Shown: piece by piece, positions 54,969 to 63,920 of the stretch
How the letters are laid out: each line of letters starts with the position of its first letter
Numbering within the stretch: the stretch's first letter is position 1
Source: CAZYYO01 sp964650965
GTDB lineage: Bacteria; Bacillota; Clostridia; Lachnospirales; Lachnospiraceae
Assembly: GCA_964650965.1 (NCBI GenBank)
Contig: CAZYYO010000002.1
Span: 14,971 to 78,970, forward strand
DNA: 64,000 nucleotides
Direction: 5' to 3'
Notes under the pieces: generated by a model
Database searches by the model: none
The model's input: the letters and a program-made list of their open reading frames with translations, nothing else
What the model was told of the DNA's origin: nothing
Position numbers and translations under genes: made by a program

Positions 54969-56168
54969 ATGAAATATATTGTTGTATTGGGAGATGGAAT
55001 GGCAGATCAGTCCATTTTGGAACTGTCAAATCAGACTCCATTAGAATATGCCAATACACCTATGATGGATGAATTGGCGAAAATCAGTGAAATAGGAATG
55101 GTACATACCGTACCGGATGGAATGAGCCCGGGAAGCGATACCGCCAATTTGTCCGTGTTAGGATATGATCCGAAAAAATATTATTCAGGACGTTCTCCCC
55201 TGGAGGCGTTAAGCATCGGAGTGCCAATGAAGGATACCGATGTAGCATTACGGTGCAACTTGGTTACCTTATCAGAAGCAGAAGAGCAATATGAAGATCG
55301 TACCATTATCGATCACAGCTCCAGTGAAATCTCTACAGAGGATGCAGCAGTGCTGCTGCAGGCAGTAAAGGATGGCTTGCAAAGGGAAGGGTATACCTTC
55401 TATGTAGGTACCAGCTACCGTCATTTGCTTATTATAGATAAGGGAACTGTTATGCCACTGACCCAGCCCCATGATATTTTAGGGCGGGTAATTGGGGATA
55501 AGCTTCCTCAGGATGAAGTACTGCGGGAAATGATGAAGAAGAGCTATGATATTCTGGTGAACCATCCATTAAATATCAAGCGAAAAGAGCAGGGATTAAA
55601 TCCTGCAAACTCCTGCTGGTTCTGGGGAGCAGGGACTCGCCCAAGCCTCTCCTCCTTCCAGGAGAAGACAGGAAAGAGCGGAGCAATGATTTCTGCAGTT
55701 GACCTTCTAAAAGGTATAGCGGTAGGCTCTCAAATGAAGGTAATTACAGTAGAAGGCGCCAATGGTGGACTGCATACCAACTATGAAGGAAAAGCAGCGG
55801 CAGCAGTACAGGTTCTACTAGATGGATATGATTTTGTATACGTGCATGTTGAGGCTCCAGATGAAATGGGACATCAAGGCAGTGTAGAAAAGAAAGTGGC
55901 AGCAATTGAAAATCTGGATGCAAAAGTGATTCGCCCAATTTTTCAGGGCTTGACCAGAGCAGGAGAAGATTTTAGAATGGTTATATTGCCAGATCATCCT
56001 ACTCCAATCTGCATACGAACCCATACAGGAGACAGCGTTCCTTATTTGCTGTATGACAGTACCAAGCAGCAGAGTCACTCATGGAGATATAATGAGAAAG
56101 AAGGAGAGCTTTCTGGAAATTATATCAGTCAGGGACATAAATTGATCGACAAATTAATGGAAGTATAA
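54969..56168 (+). CDS. Cofactor-independent mutase family, proposed homoserine kinase
   Basis: 399 residues of the archaeal-type phosphoglycerate mutase (ApgM) family, with GDGMADQSILELSNQTPLEYANTP at the start. The metal-site segments HVEAPDEMGHQG and ILPDHPTPICIRTHTG are present. A subset of the family in bacterial threonine operons has been proposed as a replacement for the missing ThrB homoserine kinase. Its position between hom and lysC fits that role. True mutase activity is the alternative. Confidence 0.88.
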   Translation: MKYIVVLGDGMADQSILELSNQTPLEYANTPMMDELAKISEIGMVHTVPDGMSPGSDTANLSVLGYDPKKYYSGRSPLEALSIGVPMKDTDVALRCNLVTLSEAEEQYEDRTIIDHSSSEISTEDAAVLLQAVKDGLQREGYTFYVGTSYRHLLIIDKGTVMPLTQPHDILGRVIGDKLPQDEVLREMMKKSYDILVNHPLNIKRKEQGLNPANSCWFWGAGTRPSLSSFQEKTGKSGAMISAVDLLKGIAVGSQMKVITVEGANGGLHTNYEGKAAAAVQVLLDGYDFVYVHVEAPDEMGHQGSVEKKVAAIENLDAKVIRPIFQGLTRAGEDFRMVILPDHPTPICIRTHTGDSVPYLLYDSTKQQSHSWRYNEKEGELSGNYISQGHKLIDKLMEV

Positions 56169-56181
56169 TTAGGAGGACACT

Positions 56182-57387
56182 ATGTTAGTAGTTAAGAAAT
56201 TCGGTGGAAGTTCTGTAGCCGATAAGGAGCACATCTTCAATGTGGCCAATCGCTGCATTGAAGAATACAAGAAAGGAAACCAGGTTGTTGTGGTACTATC
56301 AGCAATGGGAAAGACCACAGATGGACTGATTGCCATGGCTCGTGATATTAATCCAAATGCACCAAAGCGTGAGATGGATATGCTGCTTGCAACAGGAGAG
56401 CAGACCAGTGTTGCATTAATGTCTATGGCAATGGCAAGTCTTGGAGTACCGGCTGTATCATTAAATGCATTTCAGGTTGCAATGCATACCACAGCAAAGT
56501 ATTCCAATGCCAGATTTAAGAGAATTGACTCTGAAAGAATTAAAAACGAACTGGACGCAGGAAAAATTGTAATTGTTACCGGATTCCAGGGCGTGAACAA
56601 ATATGAAGATATTACTACCTTAGGTCGTGGCGGCTCTGATACAACTGCGGTTGCTTTAGCAGCAGCACTTCATGCAGATGCATGTGAGATTTATACTGAC
56701 GTAGAGGGCGTCTATACTGCAGACCCAAGAGTGGTACCCAATGCGAAGAAGATGAAGGAAATTTCATATGATGAAATGCTAGAATTAGCAACCTTAGGAG
56801 CAAAGGTACTTCACAACCGCTCCGTAGAGCTGGCTAAGAAATATGGGGTGCCATTAGTTGTCCGTTCAAGTTTAAATGATGCAGAAGGAACCATAGTTAA
56901 GGAGGATGTAAACGTGGAAAGTATGCTTGTAAGTGGAGTTGCAGTAGATAAAAATGCAGCAAGAATCGCTATTATTGGATTAAAGAATGAACCGGGAATT
57001 GCTTTTAAAGTATTTGATGTATTAGCTAAGCACAATATTAATGTAGATGTTATCTTACAGTCCATCGGACGTGGTGACACCAAGGACATCAGCTTTACTG
57101 TAAGCCGTGATGATGCCAAGGAAGCCGTAGCTGTATTAAATGAAAATAAGCAGCGTCTTACCATTCAGGAAATCGTAGAAGATGAGTCTGTTGCCAAGGT
57201 TTCTGTAGTAGGTGCAGGTATGCAGTCCAATGCAGGTGTTGCAGCAGGAATGTTTGAAGCACTGTACAACGTAGGTGTGAACATCCGTATGATTGCTACT
57301 TCCGAAATTCGTATTACCGTTTTAATTGATGAAGAAGACGTAGACCGTGCTATGAGAGCCGTACACGACAGATTTATCGAAGATTAA
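56182..57387 (+). CDS. lysC: Aspartate kinase
   Basis: 401 residues. N-terminal kinase domain with VVKKFGGSSVADKEHI, GRGGSDTTAVALAAALHADACEIYTDVEGVYTADPR and the arginine-rich LGAKVLHNRSVELAKKY. Two ACT domains at the C-terminus (NEPGIAFKVFDVLAKHNINVDVI, then AGVAAGMFEALYNVGVNIRMIATSEI) bind feedback amino acids. It makes aspartyl phosphate, the first step of the pathway. It starts 13 bases after the kinase candidate and ends in a terminator. Confidence 0.97.
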   Translation: MLVVKKFGGSSVADKEHIFNVANRCIEEYKKGNQVVVVLSAMGKTTDGLIAMARDINPNAPKREMDMLLATGEQTSVALMSMAMASLGVPAVSLNAFQVAMHTTAKYSNARFKRIDSERIKNELDAGKIVIVTGFQGVNKYEDITTLGRGGSDTTAVALAAALHADACEIYTDVEGVYTADPRVVPNAKKMKEISYDEMLELATLGAKVLHNRSVELAKKYGVPLVVRSSLNDAEGTIVKEDVNVESMLVSGVAVDKNAARIAIIGLKNEPGIAFKVFDVLAKHNINVDVILQSIGRGDTKDISFTVSRDDAKEAVAVLNENKQRLTIQEIVEDESVAKVSVVGAGMQSNAGVAAGMFEALYNVGVNIRMIATSEIRITVLIDEEDVDRAMRAVHDRFIED

Positions 57388-57407
57388 TATCCAACAACTA
57401 TCCTGAG

Positions 57408-57456
57408 AGGAACCGGGAAGCGCAGTATATGAGCTGTACTTCCCCGGTTCCTTTTT
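57408..57456 (+). terminator. Terminator of the aspartate-family operon
   Basis: GGAACCGGGAAG and CTTCCCCGGTTCC form a long stem with one bulge, followed by six T. Confidence 0.85.
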
Positions 57457-57471
57457 TGCTTCCGGTAGACC

Positions 57472-57927
57472 GGATTTGCATGGTACCATCTCTGCCACGG
57501 AGGCTCAAATGACAGACTTGGAGAGTTCTTCGCTGGATTTTTGCCTTATGAACTCGCCCTGTTCGTCCAAGGTTTGACAGTTTTCCGGGGGTGTCCGTCT
57601 GGCACAGACCCCTTATTTACGCTCCGGAATTTCTCTTAGGGGGTGGACGTGGAAACCTCAGGCCGCTCTTCCACTGTTCGAGCACAGGATACTGCAAGCT
57701 TGCTCTGTGTATGGTGCGAGTTTGGAAGGGCGGCCTGAAATCAGGATTTCCTAAGGACACCCCCTTAGAGAAATGCGGAGTAGGAAATAGGGGTCTGTGC
57801 CAGACGGACGCTCCTGGAAAACTGTCAAACCGTGCCCGTACATGACGAATAAGGCAAAAATCCATCTTCAAACTCTGTCCAAGTCTGTCAATTCGCCTCC
57901 GTGGCAGAGATGATACCATGCAAATCC
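57472..57927. repeat. Giant imperfect palindrome B, 456 bp, non-coding
   Basis: The two halves of this element are near mirror images. Exactly or nearly matching blocks pair in order: 57472-57504 with 57895-57927 (32 of 33), 57510-57522 with 57878-57890, 57535-57549 with 57849-57863, 57571-57586 with 57816-57831 and 57593-57612 with 57790-57809 (20 of 20). Between the blocks the two sides differ but keep similar lengths. The centre is near 57700. Small open frames on both strands exist because of the symmetry and look non-genic. The rest of the 657-base gap 57388-58044 is the terminator above and the glpK promoter and leader. It has the shape of a long rod-like RNA or a cruciform. Confidence 0.88.
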
Positions 57928-57954
57928 TATTACGGGAAACAACAAGAATATGCG

Positions 57955-57983
57955 TTGAAAAAAGGGGGGGATTCAACTATAAT
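57955..57983 (+). promoter_or_regulatory. Sigma-A promoter of glpK
   Basis: TTGAAA (57955-57960) and TATAAT (57978-57983), 17 bases apart, with a run of G in the spacer. The -35 lies 28 bases after palindrome B. Confidence 0.7.
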
Positions 57984-58044
57984 GTACCTATGTGCAGATA
58001 AGGGGAGCACAAATAAATATATATATTACAGGAGGGGTAGTATT

Positions 58045-59550
58045 ATGCCAAAGTATATTATGGCACTGGATGCAGGGACTACAAGTAATCGCTGCATTTT
58101 ATTTAATCAGGAGGGCGAAATCTGCAGTATGGCACAGAAGGAGTTTCGCCAGATATTTCCAAATCCGGGCTGGGTGGAGCATGATGCCAATGAGATATGG
58201 TCTACGCAATTAGGGGTTGCAGTAGAAGCTATGTCTAAGATTGGCGCTACCGCAGAAGATATTGCGGGAATTGGAATTACAAATCAGAGAGAAACCGTGA
58301 TTGTCTGGGATAAGGAAACTGGAGAACCGGTATATCATGCTATTGTATGGCAGTGCCGTAGAACCTCAGATATTGCAGATGCATTGAAGGCAAAAGGATT
58401 AGAGGAAACCATACGTCAGAAGACAGGATTGATGATAGATGCCTATTTTTCCGCCACCAAGATAAAATGGATTTTGGACAATGTGGAAGGTGCCAGGGAA
58501 AAGGCAGATGCAGGGAAGCTGTTATTTGGTACGGTAGAGACATGGCTTATCTGGAAGCTGACCAAAGGAGAGGTACATGTTACCGACTATTCCAATGCCA
58601 GTAGAACCATGCTGTTTAACATTAATACACTAACCTGGGATCAGGATATATTAGCGGAACTGAATATTCCAGAAAGCATGTTGCCAACTCCAATGCCGTC
58701 TAGTTTTGTATATGGATATGCAGATTCCAGCTTTTTTGGAGCAGAGATTCCGATTGCCGGAGCAGCAGGGGATCAGCAGGCAGCATTGTTTGGACAGACC
58801 TGTTTCGCAGAGGGAGAAGCCAAGAACACCTATGGAACGGGATGCTTTTTGCTAATGAACACAGGGGAAAAGCCAGTCTTTTCTAATAATGGGTTGGTGA
58901 CTACCATTGCCTGGGGTTTGGATGGTAAGATTAATTATGCGTTGGAGGGCTCTATTTTCGTTGCTGGAGCTGCCATTCAGTGGCTGCGAGATGGAATGAA
59001 GATGATAGATTCTGCAGAGGATTCAGAATATATGGCAAGAAAAGCCAAGGGAACCCACGGCTGTTATGTTGTCCCTGCATTTACAGGGTTAGGTGCACCT
59101 CACTGGGATCAATATGCCAGAGGAACCATTGTGGGCATCACCAGAGGAACCAATAAAAACCATATTATTCGTGCAACCTTAGAATCCATTGCATATCAGG
59201 TATGTGATGTTATCGATGCTATGAAAGCAGATTCTGGCATTGATTTACGTACCTTGAAGGTAGATGGTGGTGCCAGTGCAAATAACTTCTTGATGCAGTT
59301 TCAATCAGATATGTTAAATAAGCCTGTGAACCGTCCTGCCTGTGTGGAATCAACCGCCATGGGAGCAGCTTACCTGGCAGGTCTTGCAGTGGGATACTGG
59401 GAGAGTAAAGAAGAAGTGGTTAAAAATGTTCAGCTAGATAAGGTCTTTGTGCCAGAAATGGATGAAGAAGAACGAGTGACGAAACGTAAGGGCTGGAATA
59501 AGGCAGTAAAATATGCCTATGGATGGGCTAAAAACGAGGATGATGAATAG
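58045..59550 (+). CDS. glpK: Glycerol kinase
   Basis: 501 residues from the ATG at 58045, with AGGAGG ten bases before; a longer frame back to 57901 would run through the promoter and palindrome. Kinase signatures: ALDAGTTSNRCILF for phosphate binding, GIGITNQRETVIVWDKETG and GTGCFLLMNTG. It phosphorylates glycerol to glycerol-3-phosphate. No glycerol facilitator or antiterminator gene is adjacent. Length matches the family. Confidence 0.96.
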   Translation: MPKYIMALDAGTTSNRCILFNQEGEICSMAQKEFRQIFPNPGWVEHDANEIWSTQLGVAVEAMSKIGATAEDIAGIGITNQRETVIVWDKETGEPVYHAIVWQCRRTSDIADALKAKGLEETIRQKTGLMIDAYFSATKIKWILDNVEGAREKADAGKLLFGTVETWLIWKLTKGEVHVTDYSNASRTMLFNINTLTWDQDILAELNIPESMLPTPMPSSFVYGYADSSFFGAEIPIAGAAGDQQAALFGQTCFAEGEAKNTYGTGCFLLMNTGEKPVFSNNGLVTTIAWGLDGKINYALEGSIFVAGAAIQWLRDGMKMIDSAEDSEYMARKAKGTHGCYVVPAFTGLGAPHWDQYARGTIVGITRGTNKNHIIRATLESIAYQVCDVIDAMKADSGIDLRTLKVDGGASANNFLMQFQSDMLNKPVNRPACVESTAMGAAYLAGLAVGYWESKEEVVKNVQLDKVFVPEMDEEERVTKRKGWNKAVKYAYGWAKNEDDE

Positions 59551-59572
59551 GCCATAAATAATAATAAGAGAT

Positions 59573-59620
59573 ATAGCCTCGGCGATTTCAGTTACATAGA
59601 AACGCCGGGGCTATTTGTTT
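59573..59620. terminator. Terminator between convergent glpK and DUF2752 genes
   Basis: ATAGCCTCGGCG pairs with CGCCGGGGCTAT (one G-T pair) with a long loop. T-rich bases follow on the + side, and the minus-strand gene ends within it. Confidence 0.65.
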
Positions 59621-59970
59621 GGCATAAGATCTATACCCCAGAGAATCAGGGCAGCATTTTTAATAACAAAATTTCCAAGAACGAGAGCAAGAGCAATCCA
59701 AAGATATGCGATATGAAATTTCGCTTTGGTACATAGATGATTATGGGAAAGAATACTGATTCCGTTGCGAATTAATAGATACCCTGCAACAATAGCTGTG
59801 TACATAACGATAGGATGGTACAGAACAGATAATATTGGGTGGCCTGTCAATAGATAAATGACTGCCCTGGTACCTCCACATCCGGGGCAATACCATCCGG
59901 TTAATGCATGAAAAAGACAGGGAGAGGACATGGTTAGAATTTTTTTTATCATTGTAATGAGTTGTTCCAA
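59611..59970 (-). CDS. DUF2752 membrane protein
   Basis: About 119 residues, with the signature GWYCPGCGGTRAVIYLLTGHPILSVLYHP of DUF2752 near 25-55 and two further helices. The Cys-x-x-Cys could bind metal or form a disulfide. An AGGAGG site lies nine bases before a TTG at 59970; a GTG at 59979 is directly after the site and therefore less likely. No function is known. It is convergent with glpK and divergent from the next gene. Confidence 0.75.
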   Translation of the reverse strand: MEQLITMIKKILTMSSPCLFHALTGWYCPGCGGTRAVIYLLTGHPILSVLYHPIVMYTAIVAGYLLIRNGISILSHNHLCTKAKFHIAYLWIALALVLGNFVIKNAALILWGIDLMPNK

Positions 59971-60029
59971 GATATGCACCCTCCTTTTTCAATAGTATAG
60001 AAGACAGCACCTGGTTTTGTCAAAAACTA

Positions 60030-60058
60030 TTGTTACAAGATGAAAATCCATGTATAAT
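60030..60058 (+). promoter_or_regulatory. Promoter of the HEQEH protein gene
   Basis: TTGTTA (60030-60035) and TATAAT (60053-60058), 17 bases apart. Confidence 0.5.
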
Positions 60059-60082
60059 AAAAACTAATAAGGGGGTGAGTAC

Positions 60083-60526
60083 ATGAGCAGTTTGGGAGTA
60101 TCTGCTGCTGGAACATATCAGTCGTATGGTAATTATACGAACGCTTCTCAGGCAAGCAGCACTAGTACACCTGGTGAATGTGAAACTTGCAAGAGTAGAA
60201 AATACATGGATGGTTCAGATGAAAATGTATCTTTTAAAGCGGCCACGCATGTTTCTCCACAGGCGGCTTCGGCAGCAGTCAGTGGACATGAGCAGGAGCA
60301 TGTAAGCAATGCATATACCAAAGCTGCTCAGCAGGGTGGCGAGGTTGTTTCAGCCAGTGTGGCAATTCACACAGCAATCTGTCCGGAATGTGGCCGTACA
60401 TATGTATCTGGCGGAACCACAACAACGACGATTCGTTATCCCAATGAGAATAACCCTTATCAGCAGGACAGAAAAAGCCAGGACGCAATGAAATTGGCTG
60501 GGCATAATGTTGATTGTGCTGTTTAG
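60083..60526 (+). CDS. Small zinc-binding-like protein with HEQEH motif, function unknown
   Basis: 147 residues. A Ser/Thr/Asn-rich start (about 1-30), then CETC at about 34-37 and CPEC near 102-105, which may bind zinc. Between them GHEQEHVSNAYTKAAQQGG contains an HExxH motif, the zinc site of many metalloproteases. The segment SASVAIHTAICPECGRTYVSGGTTTTTIRY follows. Pattern and length recall SprA-related proteins, but I cannot prove that. No signal peptide is visible, so it may be cytosolic. A GGGGGTG site precedes the ATG. The next gene, tex, begins 70 bases later. Confidence 0.65.
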   Translation: MSSLGVSAAGTYQSYGNYTNASQASSTSTPGECETCKSRKYMDGSDENVSFKAATHVSPQAASAAVSGHEQEHVSNAYTKAAQQGGEVVSASVAIHTAICPECGRTYVSGGTTTTTIRYPNENNPYQQDRKSQDAMKLAGHNVDCAV

Positions 60527-60596
60527 CAGGTGATATGTTAACCGGAGAAAAGGTTTATCACAATGATACAAAATGACACAAGGAGAGAACTACACC

Positions 60597-62744
60597 ATGG
60601 ATATTACACAAAAACTGGCCGTGGAGCTGGGAATTAAGAAGACACAGGTAACAGCAGCCGTAGACTTAATAGATGAAGGCAATACCATACCTTTTATTGC
60701 AAGATATCGTAAGGAAGCAACCGGAGCATTGAACGATGAGGTGCTCCGGAATCTTTTTGAACGGTTAAATTACTTGAGAAATCTAGAGGAGAAGAAGAGT
60801 CAGGTTATTGCCAGTATTGAAGAGCAGGGAAAGCTGACCACAGAGCTGAAACAGCAAATTGAAGCTGCAGAAACGCTGGTGGTTGTAGATGATTTGTATC
60901 GTCCGTATCGTCCCAAGAGAAGAACCAGAGCAATCATCGCAAAGGAGAAGGGATTAGAGCCTCTGGCAAATGTGATACTACTTCAAAAAACGGCTACACC
61001 ACTATTAGAGGAAGCAGCCAAGTATGTAAATGAAGAAAAGGAAGTTTCTACACCCAAAGAGGCTTTAGCCTACGCCAAGGATATTATTGCAGAAGGAATC
61101 TCAGATGAGGCCGATTATCGCATTTATATCCGGGAGCTTACCTTTAAGAAGGGTCGTATTACCTCCTGTGCCAAGGATGCACAGGCAGAGTCCGTATATG
61201 AGATGTATTATGAATTCGATGAACCAATTGCCAAGCTTCCAGGCCATCGCATTCTGGCCTTGAATCGTGGAGAGAAAGAGAAAATTCTTACGGTGAAGGT
61301 TGAGGCACCAGAGGAAGATGTGCTTCGCTATCTGTGTAAGAAGGTACTTGTGGGTGAAAATCCAGTAACCACTCCGGCTCTTATGGAGGCAATCGAAGAC
61401 AGCTATAAGCGCCTGATTTCTCCTGCAATTGAACGGGAGATTCGCAGTAATCTTACAGAAACCGCAGAGGACGGAGCAATTAAGGTTTTCGGTAAGAATC
61501 TGCAACAGTTGCTGATGCAGCCACCAATTACCAATCAAGTAGTACTTGGCTGGGATCCCGCTTTTCGAACCGGCTGCAAGCTGGCAGTGGTAGATGCCAC
61601 CGGCAAGGTGCTGGACACTACCGTTATTTTTCCTACAGCACCACAGAATAAGGTAGAGGAGTCTAAGGCAGTTTTAAAGAAGCTGATTGCAAAATACCAT
61701 ATTACATTGATTTCCGTTGGAAATGGAACAGCTTCCAGAGAATCTGAAATGATAATTGTAGATTTGCTGAAAGAGATACCAGTATCTGTTCAGTATGTGA
61801 TTGTAAATGAGGCGGGAGCGTCTGTTTATTCTGCCAGCAAGCTGGCTACAGAGGAGTTCCCTAATTTCGATGTGGGACAACGAAGTGCCGCTTCCATTGC
61901 CCGCAGACTACAAGATCCTCTTTCAGAATTGGTGAAGATTGACCCCAAGTCCATTGGTGTAGGACAATACCAACATGATATGAATCAGAAAAAGCTGGGA
62001 GAAGCTTTAAATGGAGTAGTTGAAGACTGCGTCAACAAAGTTGGCGTAGACTTAAATACAGCATCGGCTTCTTTGTTAGAGTATGTATCTGGTATCAGCA
62101 AAGCCATTGCTAAGAATATTGTGGAGTATCGAGAGAACAATGGAAAGTTCACATCCAGAAGTCAATTGCTCAAGGTTGGAAAGCTGGGACCTAAGGCCTA
62201 TGAACAGTGTGCAGGCTTTCTTCGTATTCGGGACGGGCGAAATCCCCTGGATGCTACCAGCGTGCATCCGGAAAGCTATGGGGCAGCCAAAGAGATTCTT
62301 AACAGACTAGGACATTCTCCGGAGGAAATGAAGGAAGGCAAACTGGTTTCGCTAAATCGGAAAATTAAAAATAAGGAGCAGCTGGCCAAAGAAATAGGAA
62401 TTGGTATCATGACCTTAGAGGATATCCTTAAAGAATTGGAAAAACCGGGAAGAGACCCGAGAGAAGATATGCCAAAACCAATTCTTAGAAGTGATGTACT
62501 GGATATGAAGGATCTTACTCCAGGGATGATATTAAAGGGAACGGTTCGAAATGTCATTGATTTTGGAGCCTTTGTAGATATCGGAGTACATCAGGATGGC
62601 TTGGTACACATTTCTCAAATATGTGATAAATATATTAAACATCCCCTGGAAGTAGTCAGCGTGGGAGATATTGTAAAGGTACAGGTTATGAGCGTGGATG
62701 TGAAGAAGCAGAGAATCCAGCTGACCATGAAGATTAACAAATAA
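60597..62744 (+). CDS. tex: Tex-family RNA-binding transcription accessory protein
   Basis: 715 residues from the ATG at 60597; an in-frame start at 60573 precedes the AAGGAGAG site. Order of parts: helical N-terminus (NTIPFIARYRKEATGALNDEV), YqgF-like RNase-H fold near 330 (WDPAFRTGCKLAVVDATGK), helix-hairpin-helix repeats near 500 and an S1 domain at the end (LTPGMILKGTVRNVIDFGAFVDIGVHQDGLVHISQI). It is conserved and linked to transcription and translation. It ends just before the FMN riboswitch promoter. Confidence 0.96.
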   Translation: MDITQKLAVELGIKKTQVTAAVDLIDEGNTIPFIARYRKEATGALNDEVLRNLFERLNYLRNLEEKKSQVIASIEEQGKLTTELKQQIEAAETLVVVDDLYRPYRPKRRTRAIIAKEKGLEPLANVILLQKTATPLLEEAAKYVNEEKEVSTPKEALAYAKDIIAEGISDEADYRIYIRELTFKKGRITSCAKDAQAESVYEMYYEFDEPIAKLPGHRILALNRGEKEKILTVKVEAPEEDVLRYLCKKVLVGENPVTTPALMEAIEDSYKRLISPAIEREIRSNLTETAEDGAIKVFGKNLQQLLMQPPITNQVVLGWDPAFRTGCKLAVVDATGKVLDTTVIFPTAPQNKVEESKAVLKKLIAKYHITLISVGNGTASRESEMIIVDLLKEIPVSVQYVIVNEAGASVYSASKLATEEFPNFDVGQRSAASIARRLQDPLSELVKIDPKSIGVGQYQHDMNQKKLGEALNGVVEDCVNKVGVDLNTASASLLEYVSGISKAIAKNIVEYRENNGKFTSRSQLLKVGKLGPKAYEQCAGFLRIRDGRNPLDATSVHPESYGAAKEILNRLGHSPEEMKEGKLVSLNRKIKNKEQLAKEIGIGIMTLEDILKELEKPGRDPREDMPKPILRSDVLDMKDLTPGMILKGTVRNVIDFGAFVDIGVHQDGLVHISQICDKYIKHPLEVVSVGDIVKVQVMSVDVKKQRIQLTMKINK

Positions 62745-62757
62745 TGATACAACCTAC

Positions 62758-62786
62758 TTGACAATTAATTAACAACTGCATATACT
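62758..62786 (+). promoter_or_regulatory. Promoter of the riboflavin transporter leader
   Basis: TTGACA (62758-62763) and TATACT (62781-62786), 17 bases apart, with transcription expected near 62793. Confidence 0.75.
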
Positions 62787-62798
62787 ACAATAGTAATA

Positions 62799-62945
62799 GG
62801 AATTCTTCGGGGCAGGGTGATATGATGATTCATAAATTCCCGACCGACGGTGATACTACTTTCGTAGGCGAGTCCGTGACCTGCATTTTGCAGCTGAGCT
62901 GGTGTGAATCCAGGACCGACAGTACAGTCTGGATGAGAGAAGATA
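62799..62945 (+). ncRNA. FMN riboswitch (RFN element)
   Basis: The conserved pieces are in order: CGGGGCAGGGTGA, AATTCCCGACCGACGGTGA, AGTCCGTGACC, CTGAGCTGGTGTGAATCCAGGACCGACAGTACAGTCTGGATGAGAGAAG (positions about 62808-62942). This aptamer binds flavin mononucleotide. A terminator hairpin follows, so FMN binding should stop transcription before ribU. It fills most of the 352-base gap before that gene. Confidence 0.95.
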
Positions 62946-62979
62946 AGCTGAATTTTTATTTGCGTGTGTATGTATGATG

Positions 62980-63015
62980 CCCCGAGTACATGAAATATGT
63001 ATTCGGGGATTTTTT
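62980..63015 (+). terminator. Riboswitch-controlled terminator
   Basis: CCCCGAGTACAT (62980-62991) pairs with ATGTATTCGGGG (62997-63008), followed by A and six T. It is the expression platform of the FMN riboswitch. Confidence 0.85.
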
Positions 63016-63096
63016 ATGCTTTTATACACCAAAACAAAGGGCTTACCACCGAATTTTCCTAAAATATAAAAATTTTGGAAAAGGAGTGTATCAACT

Positions 63097-63732
63097 ATGA
63101 GCACACAACGCAGCACAACAATCAACAACGGAACACAAAGTACAGGAAAAAGCAGGGTGAATGTACGTTATATGACAGTAACGGCAATGCTCTCAGCAAT
63201 TGCATTCATACTGATGTTTCTAGATTTTGCAGTGCCAGTCATGCCATCATTTATCAAAATGGATTTATCAGAACTGCCGGCATTAATCGGAAGCTTTGCC
63301 ATGGGACCTATGTGTGGCATTATGATTTGCTTAATTAAGAATCTGCTTCACCTTACCATTACATCCACAGGAGGAATCGGAGAATTATCCAATTTTATTC
63401 TGGGAGTAGCCTTTGTACTTCCTGCAGGATTATTGTATCAGAAGAGAAAAAGTAAGAAATCAGCGGTAATTGGAGCGTTTTTAGGAGCAGTTTTAATGGC
63501 AGTCATCAGTCTTCCATCCAATTATTTTATTGTCTATCCTATTTATGAGACCATGATGCCAAGAGAAACAATCATTGCAGCATATCAGATGATTCTTCCG
63601 GCAGCAGATGAGCTGTGGAAATGTCTTTTGATTTTCAACGTGCCATTTACCTTTGTGAAGGGCCTGTTCTCTGTAATTATTACATTACTGGTTTATAAAA
63701 AATTATCGCCAATTTTAAAAGGAAATCATTAG
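63097..63732 (+). CDS. ribU: Riboflavin ECF transporter substrate-binding protein RibU
   Basis: 211 residues with about six helices. The S-component signature MPSFIKMDLSELPALIGSFAMGPMCGIMICLIKNLLH is typical of RibU. It binds riboflavin and joins the shared ECF ATPases and EcfT, which are encoded elsewhere. The FMN riboswitch upstream fixes the identity. GGAG lies about twelve bases before the ATG. Confidence 0.93.
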   Translation: MSTQRSTTINNGTQSTGKSRVNVRYMTVTAMLSAIAFILMFLDFAVPVMPSFIKMDLSELPALIGSFAMGPMCGIMICLIKNLLHLTITSTGGIGELSNFILGVAFVLPAGLLYQKRKSKKSAVIGAFLGAVLMAVISLPSNYFIVYPIYETMMPRETIIAAYQMILPAADELWKCLLIFNVPFTFVKGLFSVIITLLVYKKLSPILKGNH

Positions 63733-63794
63733 TAAAAACCGGTACCAAAGCACTGTATTTATTCAGTGTTCTTATATGAAATAGTGGGAAACCT

Positions 63795-63857
63795 ACAAAC
63801 CCAATTTATAAGAAAAATGTAATTGAAAAATGCATTTTGCTTATGGATTGGGTTTGT
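63795..63857. repeat. 25-bp imperfect inverted repeat over a promoter
   Basis: 63795-63819 pairs with 63833-63857 with about three non-Watson-Crick positions, mostly G-T. The right arm runs up to the -35 (63854-63859 TTGTGT), while TATACT (63877-63882) is the -10. There is no T-run after it. Confidence 0.6.
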
Positions 63858-63920
63858 GTAATATTGGGAATCGTGTTATACTTAGGAGAACTAAATCTTA
63901 CAATCAGGAGGAAGATATAC

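Noticed and set aside
57591..57976. Overlapping open frames on both strands inside palindrome B (84 and 119 codons)
   Set aside because: They share peptide stretches only because the DNA is palindromic, lack good ribosome binding sites and match no family I know.
57901..58044. Longer N-terminus for glycerol kinase
   Set aside because: The extension would pass through the end of palindrome B and the promoter, and adds 48 residues not found in the family.
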